From Desulfobacterales bacterium (GTDB lineage Bacteria; Desulfobacterota; Desulfobacteria; Desulfobacterales; JAHEIW01): a DNA stretch of 40,068 bases. This document shows, in pieces, positions 25,133 to 33,737 of this stretch; positions within the stretch are counted from its first letter, which is position 1; each line of letters opens with the position of its first letter. The position numbers were made by a program, and so were the translations under genes. The stretch spans positions 1-40,068 of the forward strand of contig JASJAN010000049.1 of the NCBI GenBank assembly GCA_030066985.1, given 5' to 3'. A model generated the notes under the pieces. It was not told where the DNA came from and did no database searches. It was given only the letters and a program-made list of their open reading frames with translations.

Positions 25133-26632
25133 TTATTTTTTTGCTGCACCATCGAGTTTTGTTTGCAACTTTAACCAGTCATTGAGCTCCAACAGGGTTT
25201 GGGACAATTGATAGCGGCCGCCGGCAAATACGCCATAATCGCCCCCGCCGGCCATAGACGAAGCAAAACGGATCGTATTGGAATAAAACAACCAGGTGGT
25301 GCTCCATTTTTTTTCAATGGCTTCGTCATAGGGGTTGTCCTGCCGGTCGGCCAGACCGCGTTTCCAGATGTCCTGCATGATGCGGGTGGCGGTCAGGGTC
25401 TGGGCGTTGGTTTCTTTGATGGTGTTTTCAAAGCGTTGCCAGTGGCCATTAACCCAGGAAGCATCATGGCAATTCAGACAAGCCGCCTGCATGGCCTGTT
25501 TGCGAACAGCCATCTCTTTTTCATCGATAAGATATTTGGATGCCAGGCCACCGTCCAGATCGGTCGGCAGCGGCAGTCCGTCTTTGTTGCGGATAATGCT
25601 GGTATCGGGTTCAATGGGATGCGGATGGGCGTAAATCAGACCCAAAATGCGCCACGGCAGCCGATTGTTCATCTGATGGGTTCGTTCAACCACCACCTCC
25701 TCATCGGTGTTTACCAATAAGCTGATATGACAGGTAGCGCAGGTGGGGGCGGTAAAGTCCTTGCCGATGGTCCACGGCACGGCCTTGAAATCCCAGGTGG
25801 CTTGCTTACTTGCAAAGATGTTGCCGTGTTTGCTGGCGCTATAGACTTTATAAGCCGGCACATCGGGGCCCACGTGGCATTCTTTGCAGGTATAAGGTTT
25901 GCGTGCCACTTCAATAGAGAACGTGTGACGCGTGTGGCAGGCTGAGCAGGCGCCCATACTGCCGTCCAGATTGATGCGGCCCACACCCTGATTGGGCCAG
26001 CCCTTGATAATTGGAAATTCCAGCTCACCGGCTGCTTCGGTGTCGCGGACTTCGGTGCCGGTCAGCTCAAGCTTGGTGCCGTGGCAGTAGTAGCACGCTT
26101 CAGCTTTGGTGGCCTCGTTGGCGGGCGACCGCGTTATTTTACCGTCCTTGTATGTTGTAGAGGCCAGCACAGCATGCTCATGCTTTTGATGCAGCTGGTT
26201 ATGCACCAGATTACCGTACGCATGCGACATGATGTTTTTGGCATATTGCTTTCTTTCGGTCGCATGACAGGTCTGACAGTCATCGGGGCTGACCACCACA
26301 TGAACATCATAGCCGTTATGCTCAAAGGTATCCGCATGGGCTTCGGGTCTGAGCGTGTGGCATTCGGCGCATCCCACCACAACGTTTTGCAGGCTTTCTG
26401 GCACCGAGGTGCTGGAAACTTTGCGGCCAACACCCTCCACTGCCATGGCTTTTTGAGGGGAGATCATGGCATGACGACTTTTTTGCCAACCGCTGACGAT
26501 TCCCGGGTGAATCGATGCGTGGCAGTCGATACACTCGGCACTGGCTTCGCTGAGGGGTATCTCATCCGCTCCAGCAAAGCTGTTAATTAACACAACCAAA
26601 CAGACCGTCAGGATGAACACAAACCATTTCAT
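25133..26632 (-). CDS. octaheme c-type cytochrome of the hydroxylamine oxidoreductase (HAO) family
   Basis: A 499-residue exported protein with a signal peptide cut near residue 22 and exactly eight CxxCH haem sites, starting at C34, C88, C119, C180, C229, C249, C298 and C385. Haem spacing and the context sequences PGIVSGWQKSRHA, TAPTCATCH and SSMAGGGDYGVF are those of HAO-like octaheme cytochromes. The fourth site, CYYCHG, corresponds to the catalytic (P460) haem. Family members oxidise hydroxylamine or hydrazine, or reduce nitrite and related nitrogen or sulfur compounds; the reaction here depends on whether the cross-linking Tyr is present, which I cannot settle. It acts in the periplasm. 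AAGGAG precedes ATG 26632. Its place between an SRPBCC gene and a photolyase gene is unusual. Confidence 0.93.
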   Translation of the reverse strand: MKWFVFILTVCLVVLINSFAGADEIPLSEASAECIDCHASIHPGIVSGWQKSRHAMISPQKAMAVEGVGRKVSSTSVPESLQNVVVGCAECHTLRPEAHADTFEHNGYDVHVVVSPDDCQTCHATERKQYAKNIMSHAYGNLVHNQLHQKHEHAVLASTTYKDGKITRSPANEATKAEACYYCHGTKLELTGTEVRDTEAAGELEFPIIKGWPNQGVGRINLDGSMGACSACHTRHTFSIEVARKPYTCKECHVGPDVPAYKVYSASKHGNIFASKQATWDFKAVPWTIGKDFTAPTCATCHISLLVNTDEEVVVERTHQMNNRLPWRILGLIYAHPHPIEPDTSIIRNKDGLPLPTDLDGGLASKYLIDEKEMAVRKQAMQAACLNCHDASWVNGHWQRFENTIKETNAQTLTATRIMQDIWKRGLADRQDNPYDEAIEKKWSTTWLFYSNTIRFASSMAGGGDYGVFAGGRYQLSQTLLELNDWLKLQTKLDGAAKK

Positions 26633-26673
26633 ATGTCGCTCCTTATAATTAAGTCAGACAGGTAATCTGAGGG

Positions 26674-27159
26674 TTAGCGGCGGCTTCCAAAGAACGCTTC
26701 GAGAGCTGTTTGCCGATAATCAAATATGTCATTCAGCTTGCAGCGTATTACCATATTGTGCAGGATTTGTCCAAGCCAACCAAATTTGAGAGCATAGTGG
26801 ACCGTATCCTGCATTTCAATGCCGCCGGTCTGTTCGATGAATCTGTGTTGATGGTGCCAGAAACGATACGGACCCAATCGCATCTCATCGATGAAAAAAT
26901 AAGGTTCATTGACATGGGTAATTTCAGTGATCCAGGTGGTTGGGAGTTGAAAGATCGTTTTGAGTCGGTAGCTGATAATCATCCCGGCGTACATTTGGTC
27001 AGGGATGGTATTGGTTATTTTAAAGTCAAGCCAAACCGGGGTGATTTGTTGGAGATTATGGGGATCGGAAAAGAATGCCCAGGCCGTTTTAAGGGATATG
27101 GGTAACAATTGGCGGCGTTCAAGCCGATATAGTTTCATAAAATTTATAAACGATGTCAT
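26674..27159 (-). CDS. SRPBCC superfamily protein
   Basis: A 161-residue protein with a START/Bet v 1-like (SRPBCC) ligand-binding fold. Marks are RLERRQLLPISLKTAWAFFSDPHNLQQITP near the N-terminus, then LDFKITN and GMIISYRL, and the end DIFDYRQTALEAFFG. Such proteins often accompany SDR genes in photolyase clusters. The ligand is unknown. The start is uncertain: neither ATG 27159 nor ATG 27138 has a good ribosome-binding site, and I took the longer one. It lies 55 bases after the SDR-DUF2867 gene and 41 bases before the cytochrome gene. Confidence 0.8.
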   Translation of the reverse strand: MTSFINFMKLYRLERRQLLPISLKTAWAFFSDPHNLQQITPVWLDFKITNTIPDQMYAGMIISYRLKTIFQLPTTWITEITHVNEPYFFIDEMRLGPYRFWHHQHRFIEQTGGIEMQDTVHYALKFGWLGQILHNMVIRCKLNDIFDYRQTALEAFFGSRR

Positions 27160-27214
27160 GTGAAACCCAAAATGCAAATGCTGACATCCGGCTGCCAGAT
27201 GATGGATGTTATGA

Positions 27215-28753
27215 TCAGATGTCACTTGTCGGTAACGTGCAGCTATCATGCAGCTTGGGTGTGAATCTTGTTGGTCCCTGCAAAAGGGCTTTACCGGACT
27301 GCTTGGCTATGGATTTTAGCATGCCGGCAAAAACCAATTGATGAAACGGATAAAACGCATACCAGTAAATAAAGCCGCTCAGCCCTCTGGGCATAAAGCG
27401 GGATATCAGCTCCAGCTCAGATCGCTTCGCTCCCATAGCGTTGATTTGAAATTCCAGCAAGGCATCGCCGGGGGCTTTCATTTCAGACAGCAGCACCAGA
27501 CGCTGGGGTGGCTCCACAGCAAGAACCCGCCAGAAATCCACTGCTTCGCCGACGTATCGACCTGTATTATTGGCGCTTCCGCGGCCAAGCCCCGCACCGC
27601 CGCACAACCGATCGATCCAGCCGCGCAGCCGCCACAGGGAATCGCCGAAGTAATAGCCCCGTCGGCCGCCGATTTTATGTATCAGGTCCCAGAGCGCCTC
27701 GACCGGGGCATCGATTTTGGCGCGATAACCGCATTTGAGGATCGTTCCGCCTGCCCAGTCCGCATCACCGCAATGGGCCCATTCGGGTTCAATCAGCTCA
27801 CCAGCATCTGCCCAGCAACTATCTATCTGTTGCTGTTTAACCAAATCCAACGCCAAACGAATCGCTTCCCGGCAGCTCAGAAGCTTCTGCGGGATAATCG
27901 ACTGGATGCGGTTTTCACTGCATACCGCTGCGCTGGTCAAGCCTTCGGTCAGCGGCAGGGCAATCGATGCCGGCACCGGGCTGATCAGGTGAATCCAGTA
28001 GGCACTCAGGGTCGGTGTCAAAACAGGCACCGGTATAACCCAGCGTTTACGCAAATGCGCTTCCTCAGCGTAGATATCCAAAAGCTTGCGATAGGTTAAA
28101 ACATCCGGACCGCCGATATCATACGTTTGTCCGGTGGTCTCATCGTGAGCGAGGCATTCCACCAGGTAATGAATCACATTGCGAATGGCAATCGGTTGGT
28201 TGAGCGAAAACACCCAACGCGGTGTGGTCATTACCGGTAGATGCTCCACCAGGTAGCGTAAGATCTCAAAGGAAGCGCTACCGGATCCTAAGATCATCGG
28301 GGCTCTCAAATCCGTGGTGGGCACCGATCCGGCTTGCAGGATGTCAGCCACCTCGATACGGGATTGTAAATGTTTGCTCAGGGCTTTGTCTTGTGCTTCG
28401 GCCAGACCTCCCAAATAAATAATTCTTGCCAAACCTTCAGAAGCGGCCGCATTGACCATGTTGCGGGCGGCCTTGCGATCCGCTTCGGCAAATTTTTCTT
28501 TTTGGGCAATCATGGAATGCACCAGATAATAGGCGGCCCAGCAGCCTTTAGCTGCTTTTTCCAGTGTGGCATATTCCAGCACATCACCCTGAACCAATTC
28601 AATCTGTTCGTGCCTCGCCCAGGGTCGGCAGGCGAGCTTATCAAGGGAACGGCCCATGGCCCTGACCCGGTATCCGGCTTCGAGCAAGGCCGGTATCAGC
28701 CGCCCGCCGACATAACCCGTCGCCCCGGTCACCAAAATAGGTTGAGAGGTCAT
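27215..28753 (-). CDS. SDR-type NAD(P)-binding domain fused to DUF2867
   Basis: A 512-residue two-domain protein. Residues 1-310 are an atypical extended SDR (NmrA/complex I intermediate-associated type) with ILVTGATGYVGGRLIPALLE at the N-terminus and YYLVHSM and RIIYLGGL further on. The rest, from about residue 345, is DUF2867, itself an SRPBCC-like domain, with WDLIHKIGGRRGYYFGD and VDFWRVLAVEPPQRLVLLSEMKAPG. The function is unknown, but this architecture is common next to photolyase and cryptochrome genes. ATG 28753 has GGAGG 8 bases upstream; an earlier GTG lies inside that ribosome-binding site and was rejected. It likely leads the run SDR - SRPBCC - cytochrome - photolyase - photolyase. 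Confidence 0.9.
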   Translation of the reverse strand: MTSQPILVTGATGYVGGRLIPALLEAGYRVRAMGRSLDKLACRPWARHEQIELVQGDVLEYATLEKAAKGCWAAYYLVHSMIAQKEKFAEADRKAARNMVNAAASEGLARIIYLGGLAEAQDKALSKHLQSRIEVADILQAGSVPTTDLRAPMILGSGSASFEILRYLVEHLPVMTTPRWVFSLNQPIAIRNVIHYLVECLAHDETTGQTYDIGGPDVLTYRKLLDIYAEEAHLRKRWVIPVPVLTPTLSAYWIHLISPVPASIALPLTEGLTSAAVCSENRIQSIIPQKLLSCREAIRLALDLVKQQQIDSCWADAGELIEPEWAHCGDADWAGGTILKCGYRAKIDAPVEALWDLIHKIGGRRGYYFGDSLWRLRGWIDRLCGGAGLGRGSANNTGRYVGEAVDFWRVLAVEPPQRLVLLSEMKAPGDALLEFQINAMGAKRSELELISRFMPRGLSGFIYWYAFYPFHQLVFAGMLKSIAKQSGKALLQGPTRFTPKLHDSCTLPTSDI

Positions 28754-28811
28754 TTCACAGTCCTCCACGATAATTGAAGGTAAAATTCAATTTAGCCGCA
28801 GTTAATAAGCA

Positions 28812-28935
28812 GGAGTAATGGAGTACTGGAGTATTGGAGTATTGTAAGAGGATCATGACCCTGCTGCATGCGTACCAGCTTTAACCCAGTACTCAACTAC
28901 ACCATTACTCCAATCTCTATTCAATCAAACTCTCC
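28812..28935. repeat. short tandem 8-base words with inverted copies
   Basis: Between the SDR and DUF523 genes, four tandem 8-base units begin at 28812: GGAGTAAT, GGAGTACT, GGAGTATT, GGAGTATT. A degenerate inverted set (CAGTACTC, CCATTACTCC, CCATCACTCC) follows at about 28886-28935, so the two arms could form a long imperfect hairpin around a roughly 45-base centre. No gene lies in the 268-base gap, and the run of SDR-led genes probably has its promoter at its edge. Confidence 0.65.
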
Positions 28936-29021
28936 ATCACTCCGAATTGAATTAAACGTAAGTATTGAGCTTACGCGCCGCCAATCGAATCGATAATTGA
29001 TCCGGTTTTTTTAAAACCCAT

Positions 29022-29972
29022 TCAGACGTGGGTTCGGAGCTTTAGCTCGACCGGATGCGGATTCAAGTATGTTTGCATTTTTAAGTACTGCTGATCGTAT
29101 TTGCGCACAAAATGGTTGATGAGCGTGATCGGCACCACCAGCGGCACATACTCCTGCCGATATTGATCGAAGACCTCCAGCAGCTCCTGCTTTTCATCTT
29201 TAGACAATTGCTTTTTAAAATATCCCATTAGATGCTGCAGCACATTCATATTCTTCTTGGGTGTGGTTTTGAGCGCCAGGGCTTCCATCAGAATCGCTTC
29301 ATATTGGGCATACAACTCATCCATGGGCAGCTGTTTGCCGGCGGCCACCAGTTTGCCCATCAACCGCGAATGCTTTTGGCTATGCGAGAGAATCAAAAGC
29401 TTGTTGCGGGTATGAAAATCCACCAGATTCCCCATATTTTTGCCATTGCTAATCGTCTGCCGCCAGCGCTGCAAAGCAAAAATACGTTCGATAAAATTTT
29501 CTCTGATTTTGGGATCATGCAGCCGCCCGTCGTCTTCGGCCGGAATCAGCGGGAAATGCTTCATAAATTCCCTGGCAAACATGCCCACCCCTTTTTTGAC
29601 GGGCATGCCTTTCTCGGTGTAGACCTTTACCCGGATCATACCGCTGCTCGGAGAGTCACTTTTGAAAATAAAACCATGCAGATCTTCCTTCTCCAATTCT
29701 TTGACTCTCTTGCGGGCCCAGGTCAGCATCTGCTCGGTGTTATCCGTTTTGGTCTTAAAGGTAATCAACCGCGGGTTTTCCGGATCGCCCACCAGACGCA
29801 TCGATTCCCGGGGAACGCCAAAACCGGCTTCGACTTCCGGACAGACTGGCATATAATCCACAAATTGACCCAGGGTGCGGGTTAGGTAACGATCCATCTT
29901 GTGACCGCTATTCCAGCGAACTGAATTACCCAGCAAACAGGAGCTGATACCCAGTCGAACGCGTTCATTCAT
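29022..29972 (-). CDS. DUF523 and DUF1722 domain protein (YbgA-like)
   Basis: A 316-residue protein with DUF523 at residues 1-150 (RLGISSCLLGNSVRWNSGHK, CPEVEAGFGVPRESMRLVGD, FKSDSPSSG) and DUF1722 from about 180 (FHTRNKLLILSHSQKHSRLMGKLV). The fused form is typically encoded beside photolyase genes in proteobacteria and is induced with them. DUF523 has conserved cysteines (C12 and C45 here) that may bind a cofactor. The molecular function is unknown. GGAGG lies 6 bases before ATG 29972. It is divergent from the small flavoprotein gene at 30102. Confidence 0.93.
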   Translation of the reverse strand: MNERVRLGISSCLLGNSVRWNSGHKMDRYLTRTLGQFVDYMPVCPEVEAGFGVPRESMRLVGDPENPRLITFKTKTDNTEQMLTWARKRVKELEKEDLHGFIFKSDSPSSGMIRVKVYTEKGMPVKKGVGMFAREFMKHFPLIPAEDDGRLHDPKIRENFIERIFALQRWRQTISNGKNMGNLVDFHTRNKLLILSHSQKHSRLMGKLVAAGKQLPMDELYAQYEAILMEALALKTTPKKNMNVLQHLMGYFKKQLSKDEKQELLEVFDQYRQEYVPLVVPITLINHFVRKYDQQYLKMQTYLNPHPVELKLRTHV

Positions 29973-30101
29973 AGTGCGCCTCCATTTATATGACTGTTTG
30001 TTAGAGCTGAAGAGGTTTTTACTTTTTTATTTATCTAAATACCATAGATATGATAGGCATGATGGTCAACATGAAAACTGATTATCAAAAAGGAATGGCA
30101 C
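29973..30101. promoter_or_regulatory. divergent promoter region
   Basis: This 129-base gap between divergent genes is AT-rich. A TATGAT hexamer at 30049-30054 could be a -10 box for the plus-strand gene, but no good -35 hexamer is at the right distance. The assignment rests mainly on orientation. Confidence 0.35.
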
Positions 30102-30527
30102 ATGCTCACTGAAATGAAAGCCCTTGCCCAACAAAAAAATATGTGTGTTCTAGCCACCGTTTCCGGTCAAAAACCATATTGTTCATTGATGGCTTATGTC
30201 ACAGATGACAATTGTGATGAAATCTACATGGTCACCCATAAAAACAGCACCAAGTACAAAAATTTGATGCAGAATCCAGCGGTCAGCCTGTTGATCGATA
30301 CGCGCGAAAAATTCCCCCGCTCCCAGGCCAAAGCGCTGACGGTGGAAGGTGTCTTCTGCCAAATTGAAAATACGGTGAAACGAAAACTGGTGGCCGCAAA
30401 GCTTTTGCAAACCCATCCCCACCTGGACGACTTTATGCAACACCCCGAAGCCGATATTTTTTGCGTCAAGATCAGCTCTTTTCTATTGCTGGACGGACTA
30501 CAGCAGGCGCATTTCGAAATGATCTGA
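30102..30527 (+). CDS. pyridoxamine 5'-phosphate oxidase family flavoprotein
   Basis: A 141-residue split-barrel protein of the PPOX-like (FMN or F420/haem binding) superfamily: NMCVLATVSGQKPYCSLMAYV at residues 11-31, then MVTHKNSTKYKNLMQNPAVSLLIDTRE, typical of small putative flavin reductases or haem-use proteins. No specific substrate can be named. AAGGA precedes ATG 30102. It converges with the PEP-utilising enzyme gene, leaving only 8 bases between stop codons. It is one of three related genes within 3.6 kb (others at 32731 and 33224). Confidence 0.88.
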   Translation: MLTEMKALAQQKNMCVLATVSGQKPYCSLMAYVTDDNCDEIYMVTHKNSTKYKNLMQNPAVSLLIDTREKFPRSQAKALTVEGVFCQIENTVKRKLVAAKLLQTHPHLDDFMQHPEADIFCVKISSFLLLDGLQQAHFEMI

Positions 30528-30535
30528 AGTGATCC

Positions 30536-32734
30536 TCATATTTTTTCAGAGCCAATCGTTACAATCCCCAGATAGCCATCAACGGTGACCTCGTCGCCAT
30601 TTTGGATGAGCTTGGTGGCGTCGGGAATGCCAGTTACACACGGCAAACCGTATTCTCTGGCGATGATAGCCCCATGGATCAGCATGCCCCCCCGTCGCTC
30701 CACCACACCGGCAGCCAGCGGCACCACAAAGGTCATGTTTGGATCAACAGCATCACAGATTAAAATTTCACCATATTTGAATTCGGCCAACTCGGCGTTT
30801 TGCTGTATTACCCGGGCAGGGCCTTTGGCCAAACCCGGACCGGCGGGCTGGCCGATCAACTGACGGGCTTGGATGACAAAATCGTCCTCGGGTTTTTGCT
30901 TGTAGGGCGCTTGAAATTGCGGTCGATGATCCAGGCTTTCAACCACATTAAGTAGTTCAGCGGCAATCTTTTTGTTCGACCCTCCGTAGAGGTTATCATC
31001 GATCCGTTGTCTGGCCTCTCGCACCGCCGCCAGCAACTGGGCCTCAATTCTGCCCAAATAGATATTGTCATCATCCCGCAGTTGATAGCTGCTGCGGGCA
31101 AGATCTAATAGCTCACCAGCCATTTGTTTTTGATCACCTTCAAACATACTTAGAAATTTTTGCTGCAAGGCATCCTTATTTTTTGATGCTTGCCGACCGC
31201 CTTCAGCCGGCAGATGAGCCGCCATTTCGAGTAAAATCTTATACAGTGCGTCCGGCGCCTGTTCACACTGGGTGCCACCGGTCACCGCGCAGGTCAGGTC
31301 ACCAAATTTTTCAACAAACCGATCCACCGCCGATAGAAACGCTGCATCAAGGTTTTTAGTTTGACCTTCATTGAGCGCATTGGCCAGGGACGGATTCTTG
31401 CGAACCTGCTTTGCCAGGTCCGCCAGCATTTGATTTCTTTCCAGACTGGCCATTTCGGTATGGGTCAGCAGATCAATAAATTCATAAGGATCTTCCGGGT
31501 GCATGGCATCGTTGTATATCTGCCCAAACAGACGCACCCCATGGGCATAGGGAATAAACTCTTCCCAGTAAATATTGGTCCATTTCTGATTGATCTCCCA
31601 GCGGTGATTGATTTCCGCTGCCAAGTCCTCATCCGACAGCTCGGTGAGGTTCTGCTGTCCCATATCATCTGCTGCACCAATCATGGCCGGTATCAGCTCA
31701 TTTTCAATTTTTTGGCGCAGTCGTTTTAGATTGTCAAAGCTGCGGTGTAAGCTCAGGTACCAGCTGCGGTCGTCCTCTTTGGATTGAGTCGATAGGGTGG
31801 TAATGGGACGGGATTGAAGCACAACCAGGTCGTTTCTGCGAAACGTCCACTCCATATCCTGGGGGGATTTAAAATAGTTTTCAGCTTCCAGCGCCAGTTC
31901 AAAGACATGATGCGTTTCTTGTGTATTCAGGGGCGGCTGGTGGGCAAGATTCTGCGGCAGATCGTCCAAACGAACACCGGAATCAGCGGCTATTGCCCAG
32001 CGCTTTCGATCAGCCGGGGTGTGCGAAATAATTGTTTTTTTCTGGCGATCAAGGATCCAGCGATCGGGTTCAACTGCGCCATCCACAAGACCCTGGTTTA
32101 AGCCATATACGGATTCTATGATACCCTGGGAACGATCGTTGGGGCTCTGTGAAAAGGCGACACCGGACTTTTCGCCGACAACAATTTCCTGAATCACAAC
32201 CGCCATTGCGCTTTTTTTAACGTCCAATCCAATTTCCTGGCGATATAACAGCGCCGCGTCGGACCACAGCGAGGCCCAGACCTTGGCAATGTGTTCCAAA
32301 ATTGCAGCGGTTCCCTGGATATTGACATAGGATTCATGCAAGCCGGCAAATGAGGATGCGGCGTCATCTTCTTCGGGTGCCGACGATCTGACAACCACGG
32401 CCTTATCTTTGAACGCAGCGTGTATGGCTGGTTTCAGTTGACTGGATATATCATCTGGAATCGGCTTGCGTAGAAACATATTTCGAATGCGGGTGGCGCA
32501 ATCCCAGATTTCTTCCCAGCGCATTTCTTTGAATGCTTTGCGATTGAGCTCCAGCAGAATGCGCTCGCGCAATCCGGTTCGGGACACATATTCTCGGTAG
32601 GTATCACTTGTCACGCAGAGCGTTTTGGGAACCCTGAAACCGCCCCTGGCCAGCAAAGCCAGCGCTTGTCCCTTTCCGCCGACTCGCGCTCCGTGTCCTT
32701 CTCCAATATTTTCAGCCGCTATGATCCAATTCAT
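30536..32734 (-). CDS. PEP-synthase-like / rifampin-phosphotransferase-like enzyme without PEP barrel
   Basis: A 732-residue protein with an N-terminal ATP-grasp PPDK domain (GGKGQALALLARGGFRVP at residues 19-36, VVVRSSAPEEDDAASSFAG near 112-130, VLQSRPITT near 310) and a C-terminal swivelling phosphohistidine domain with catalytic His687 in GGMLIHGAIIARE. It lacks the TIM-barrel pyruvate-binding domain of PEP synthase. This ATP-grasp plus middle region plus His-domain layout is that of rifampin phosphotransferase and related enzymes, though it is shorter than the usual 860 or so residues. The substrate is unknown. ATG 32734 overlaps the stop of the PPOX-fold gene by four bases, so the two are coupled. 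Confidence 0.88.
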   Translation of the reverse strand: MNWIIAAENIGEGHGARVGGKGQALALLARGGFRVPKTLCVTSDTYREYVSRTGLRERILLELNRKAFKEMRWEEIWDCATRIRNMFLRKPIPDDISSQLKPAIHAAFKDKAVVVRSSAPEEDDAASSFAGLHESYVNIQGTAAILEHIAKVWASLWSDAALLYRQEIGLDVKKSAMAVVIQEIVVGEKSGVAFSQSPNDRSQGIIESVYGLNQGLVDGAVEPDRWILDRQKKTIISHTPADRKRWAIAADSGVRLDDLPQNLAHQPPLNTQETHHVFELALEAENYFKSPQDMEWTFRRNDLVVLQSRPITTLSTQSKEDDRSWYLSLHRSFDNLKRLRQKIENELIPAMIGAADDMGQQNLTELSDEDLAAEINHRWEINQKWTNIYWEEFIPYAHGVRLFGQIYNDAMHPEDPYEFIDLLTHTEMASLERNQMLADLAKQVRKNPSLANALNEGQTKNLDAAFLSAVDRFVEKFGDLTCAVTGGTQCEQAPDALYKILLEMAAHLPAEGGRQASKNKDALQQKFLSMFEGDQKQMAGELLDLARSSYQLRDDDNIYLGRIEAQLLAAVREARQRIDDNLYGGSNKKIAAELLNVVESLDHRPQFQAPYKQKPEDDFVIQARQLIGQPAGPGLAKGPARVIQQNAELAEFKYGEILICDAVDPNMTFVVPLAAGVVERRGGMLIHGAIIAREYGLPCVTGIPDATKLIQNGDEVTVDGYLGIVTIGSEKI

Positions 32735-33183
32735 TGATCAATATGAAACTCCATTACGTTTTGAAAATTTCGAACCAGGTAGTAGGAACTAGCGCTTACC
32801 TTAACAAGCGCACAGGACGGCGATCGGGCGAAATCTTCCAGATACGGATGTTTGGAAAGGTAAAGTTTTAGAACATCGGCTCGCTCAGGATCTTTGATCT
32901 CCTCTGCTACGCCGGTGACGGTAATGGAAATGGCTTCATGAAAGTCGGATTCCTGATTTACGCTGCTGTTTACCAGAACCGCTACGCGTGAATCTGATGT
33001 TAGGTTTGAAAATTTGCGCGTCGTTTTCGGCGTAATAAAGAAAAGATGCCGCAAATCAGCAGTGGCTACAAAAGCCACAAGGCTGGCGTAAGGTTGACCG
33101 CCGGTCTGGGTGGCGACGACCGCCAATTTTTGAGATTCAAAAAGACGCCGCAGACGGTTTTGGATTTCAGCTGACGTTTCCAT
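32731..33183 (-). CDS. pyridoxamine 5'-phosphate oxidase family protein
   Basis: A 150-residue split-barrel flavoprotein-like protein: KLAVVATQTGGQPYASLVAFV near residues 19-39, LFFITPKTTRKFSNLTSDSRVAVLVN in the middle. It probably binds FMN or a related cofactor; the reaction is unknown. A GAGG stretch precedes ATG 33183. It overlaps the PEP-utilising enzyme gene by ATGA, so a joint function (for example redox plus phosphotransfer on one metabolite) is suggested by coupling only. The sequence is clearly related to the 30102 gene, so one may be a duplicate of the other. Confidence 0.88.
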   Translation of the reverse strand: METSAEIQNRLRRLFESQKLAVVATQTGGQPYASLVAFVATADLRHLFFITPKTTRKFSNLTSDSRVAVLVNSSVNQESDFHEAISITVTGVAEEIKDPERADVLKLYLSKHPYLEDFARSPSCALVKVSASSYYLVRNFQNVMEFHIDQ

Positions 33184-33223
33184 GAACAGCCTCTATGATC
33201 TTAGGTCAAATGAGCCAAAGAGA

Positions 33224-33598
33224 TTATTTGCCGGCCCCAACCAGCGGCAGTTCTTTGTCCAGCTTGAAAAATACCAAAAATTTGGCTTCTTCTTTGTCGT
33301 TTGGATACTCACGACGGCGCAAAGAGTATAAAAGCTCCGAATCTTGTTCCTCTTTCACCTTGGTCATAAACAGCCGTTTGCCTTTGTACCCGGGGCCTTC
33401 TTCCATGAACAGAAATGTTGCATGGGGATTGGACTGCAGGTTGTGGTGGGAGAGACGGTCGCGCATAATAACCGCCAATGTGCCATCGTCCATGAAGTGG
33501 GGTCTGGCGTAGATCGCCGCGTCAACCTTGCCGTCGCTATCTGCCGTGGCCAGCACGCCGACACCTTTGGTGTCTTCGAAATAATCCTTGAGATCCAT
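33224..33598 (-). CDS. pyridoxamine 5'-phosphate oxidase family protein
   Basis: A 124-residue member of the same split-barrel superfamily, of a different subgroup: KGVGVLATADSDGKVDAAIYARPHFM near the N-terminus and NPHATFLFMEEGPGYKGKRLFM in the middle. It is probably an FMN-binding or general stress type protein. ATG 33598 has AGGAGG 5 bases upstream; an earlier in-frame start was rejected since it would include this ribosome-binding site. It lies 40 bases before the next PPOX-fold gene on the same strand, probably in one operon with the PEP-utilising enzyme. Confidence 0.88.
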   Translation of the reverse strand: MDLKDYFEDTKGVGVLATADSDGKVDAAIYARPHFMDDGTLAVIMRDRLSHHNLQSNPHATFLFMEEGPGYKGKRLFMTKVKEEQDSELLYSLRRREYPNDKEEAKFLVFFKLDKELPLVGAGK

Positions 33599-33737
33599 AA
33601 TGCCCTCCTCTGGCAATCAGATATTGCCGCTATACAATTTGGTATCCTTTTGATAGATATAATGACTTTCAAGTGAATTGATTATATGAAACTATAATAC
33701 ATCCTTGAGAAAAGAAAAGATCATAGAGAAGAGCAAA

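Noticed and set aside
27338-28099. 253-codon plus-strand open frame
   Set aside because: It lies opposite the SDR-DUF2867 gene, whose protein matches known families over its full length.
28812-28843. possible CRISPR array
   Set aside because: The repeats are 8 bases long without spacers, so it is a simple tandem repeat.
29232-29885. 217-codon plus-strand open frame
   Set aside because: It is antisense to the conserved DUF523/DUF1722 gene and resembles no family.
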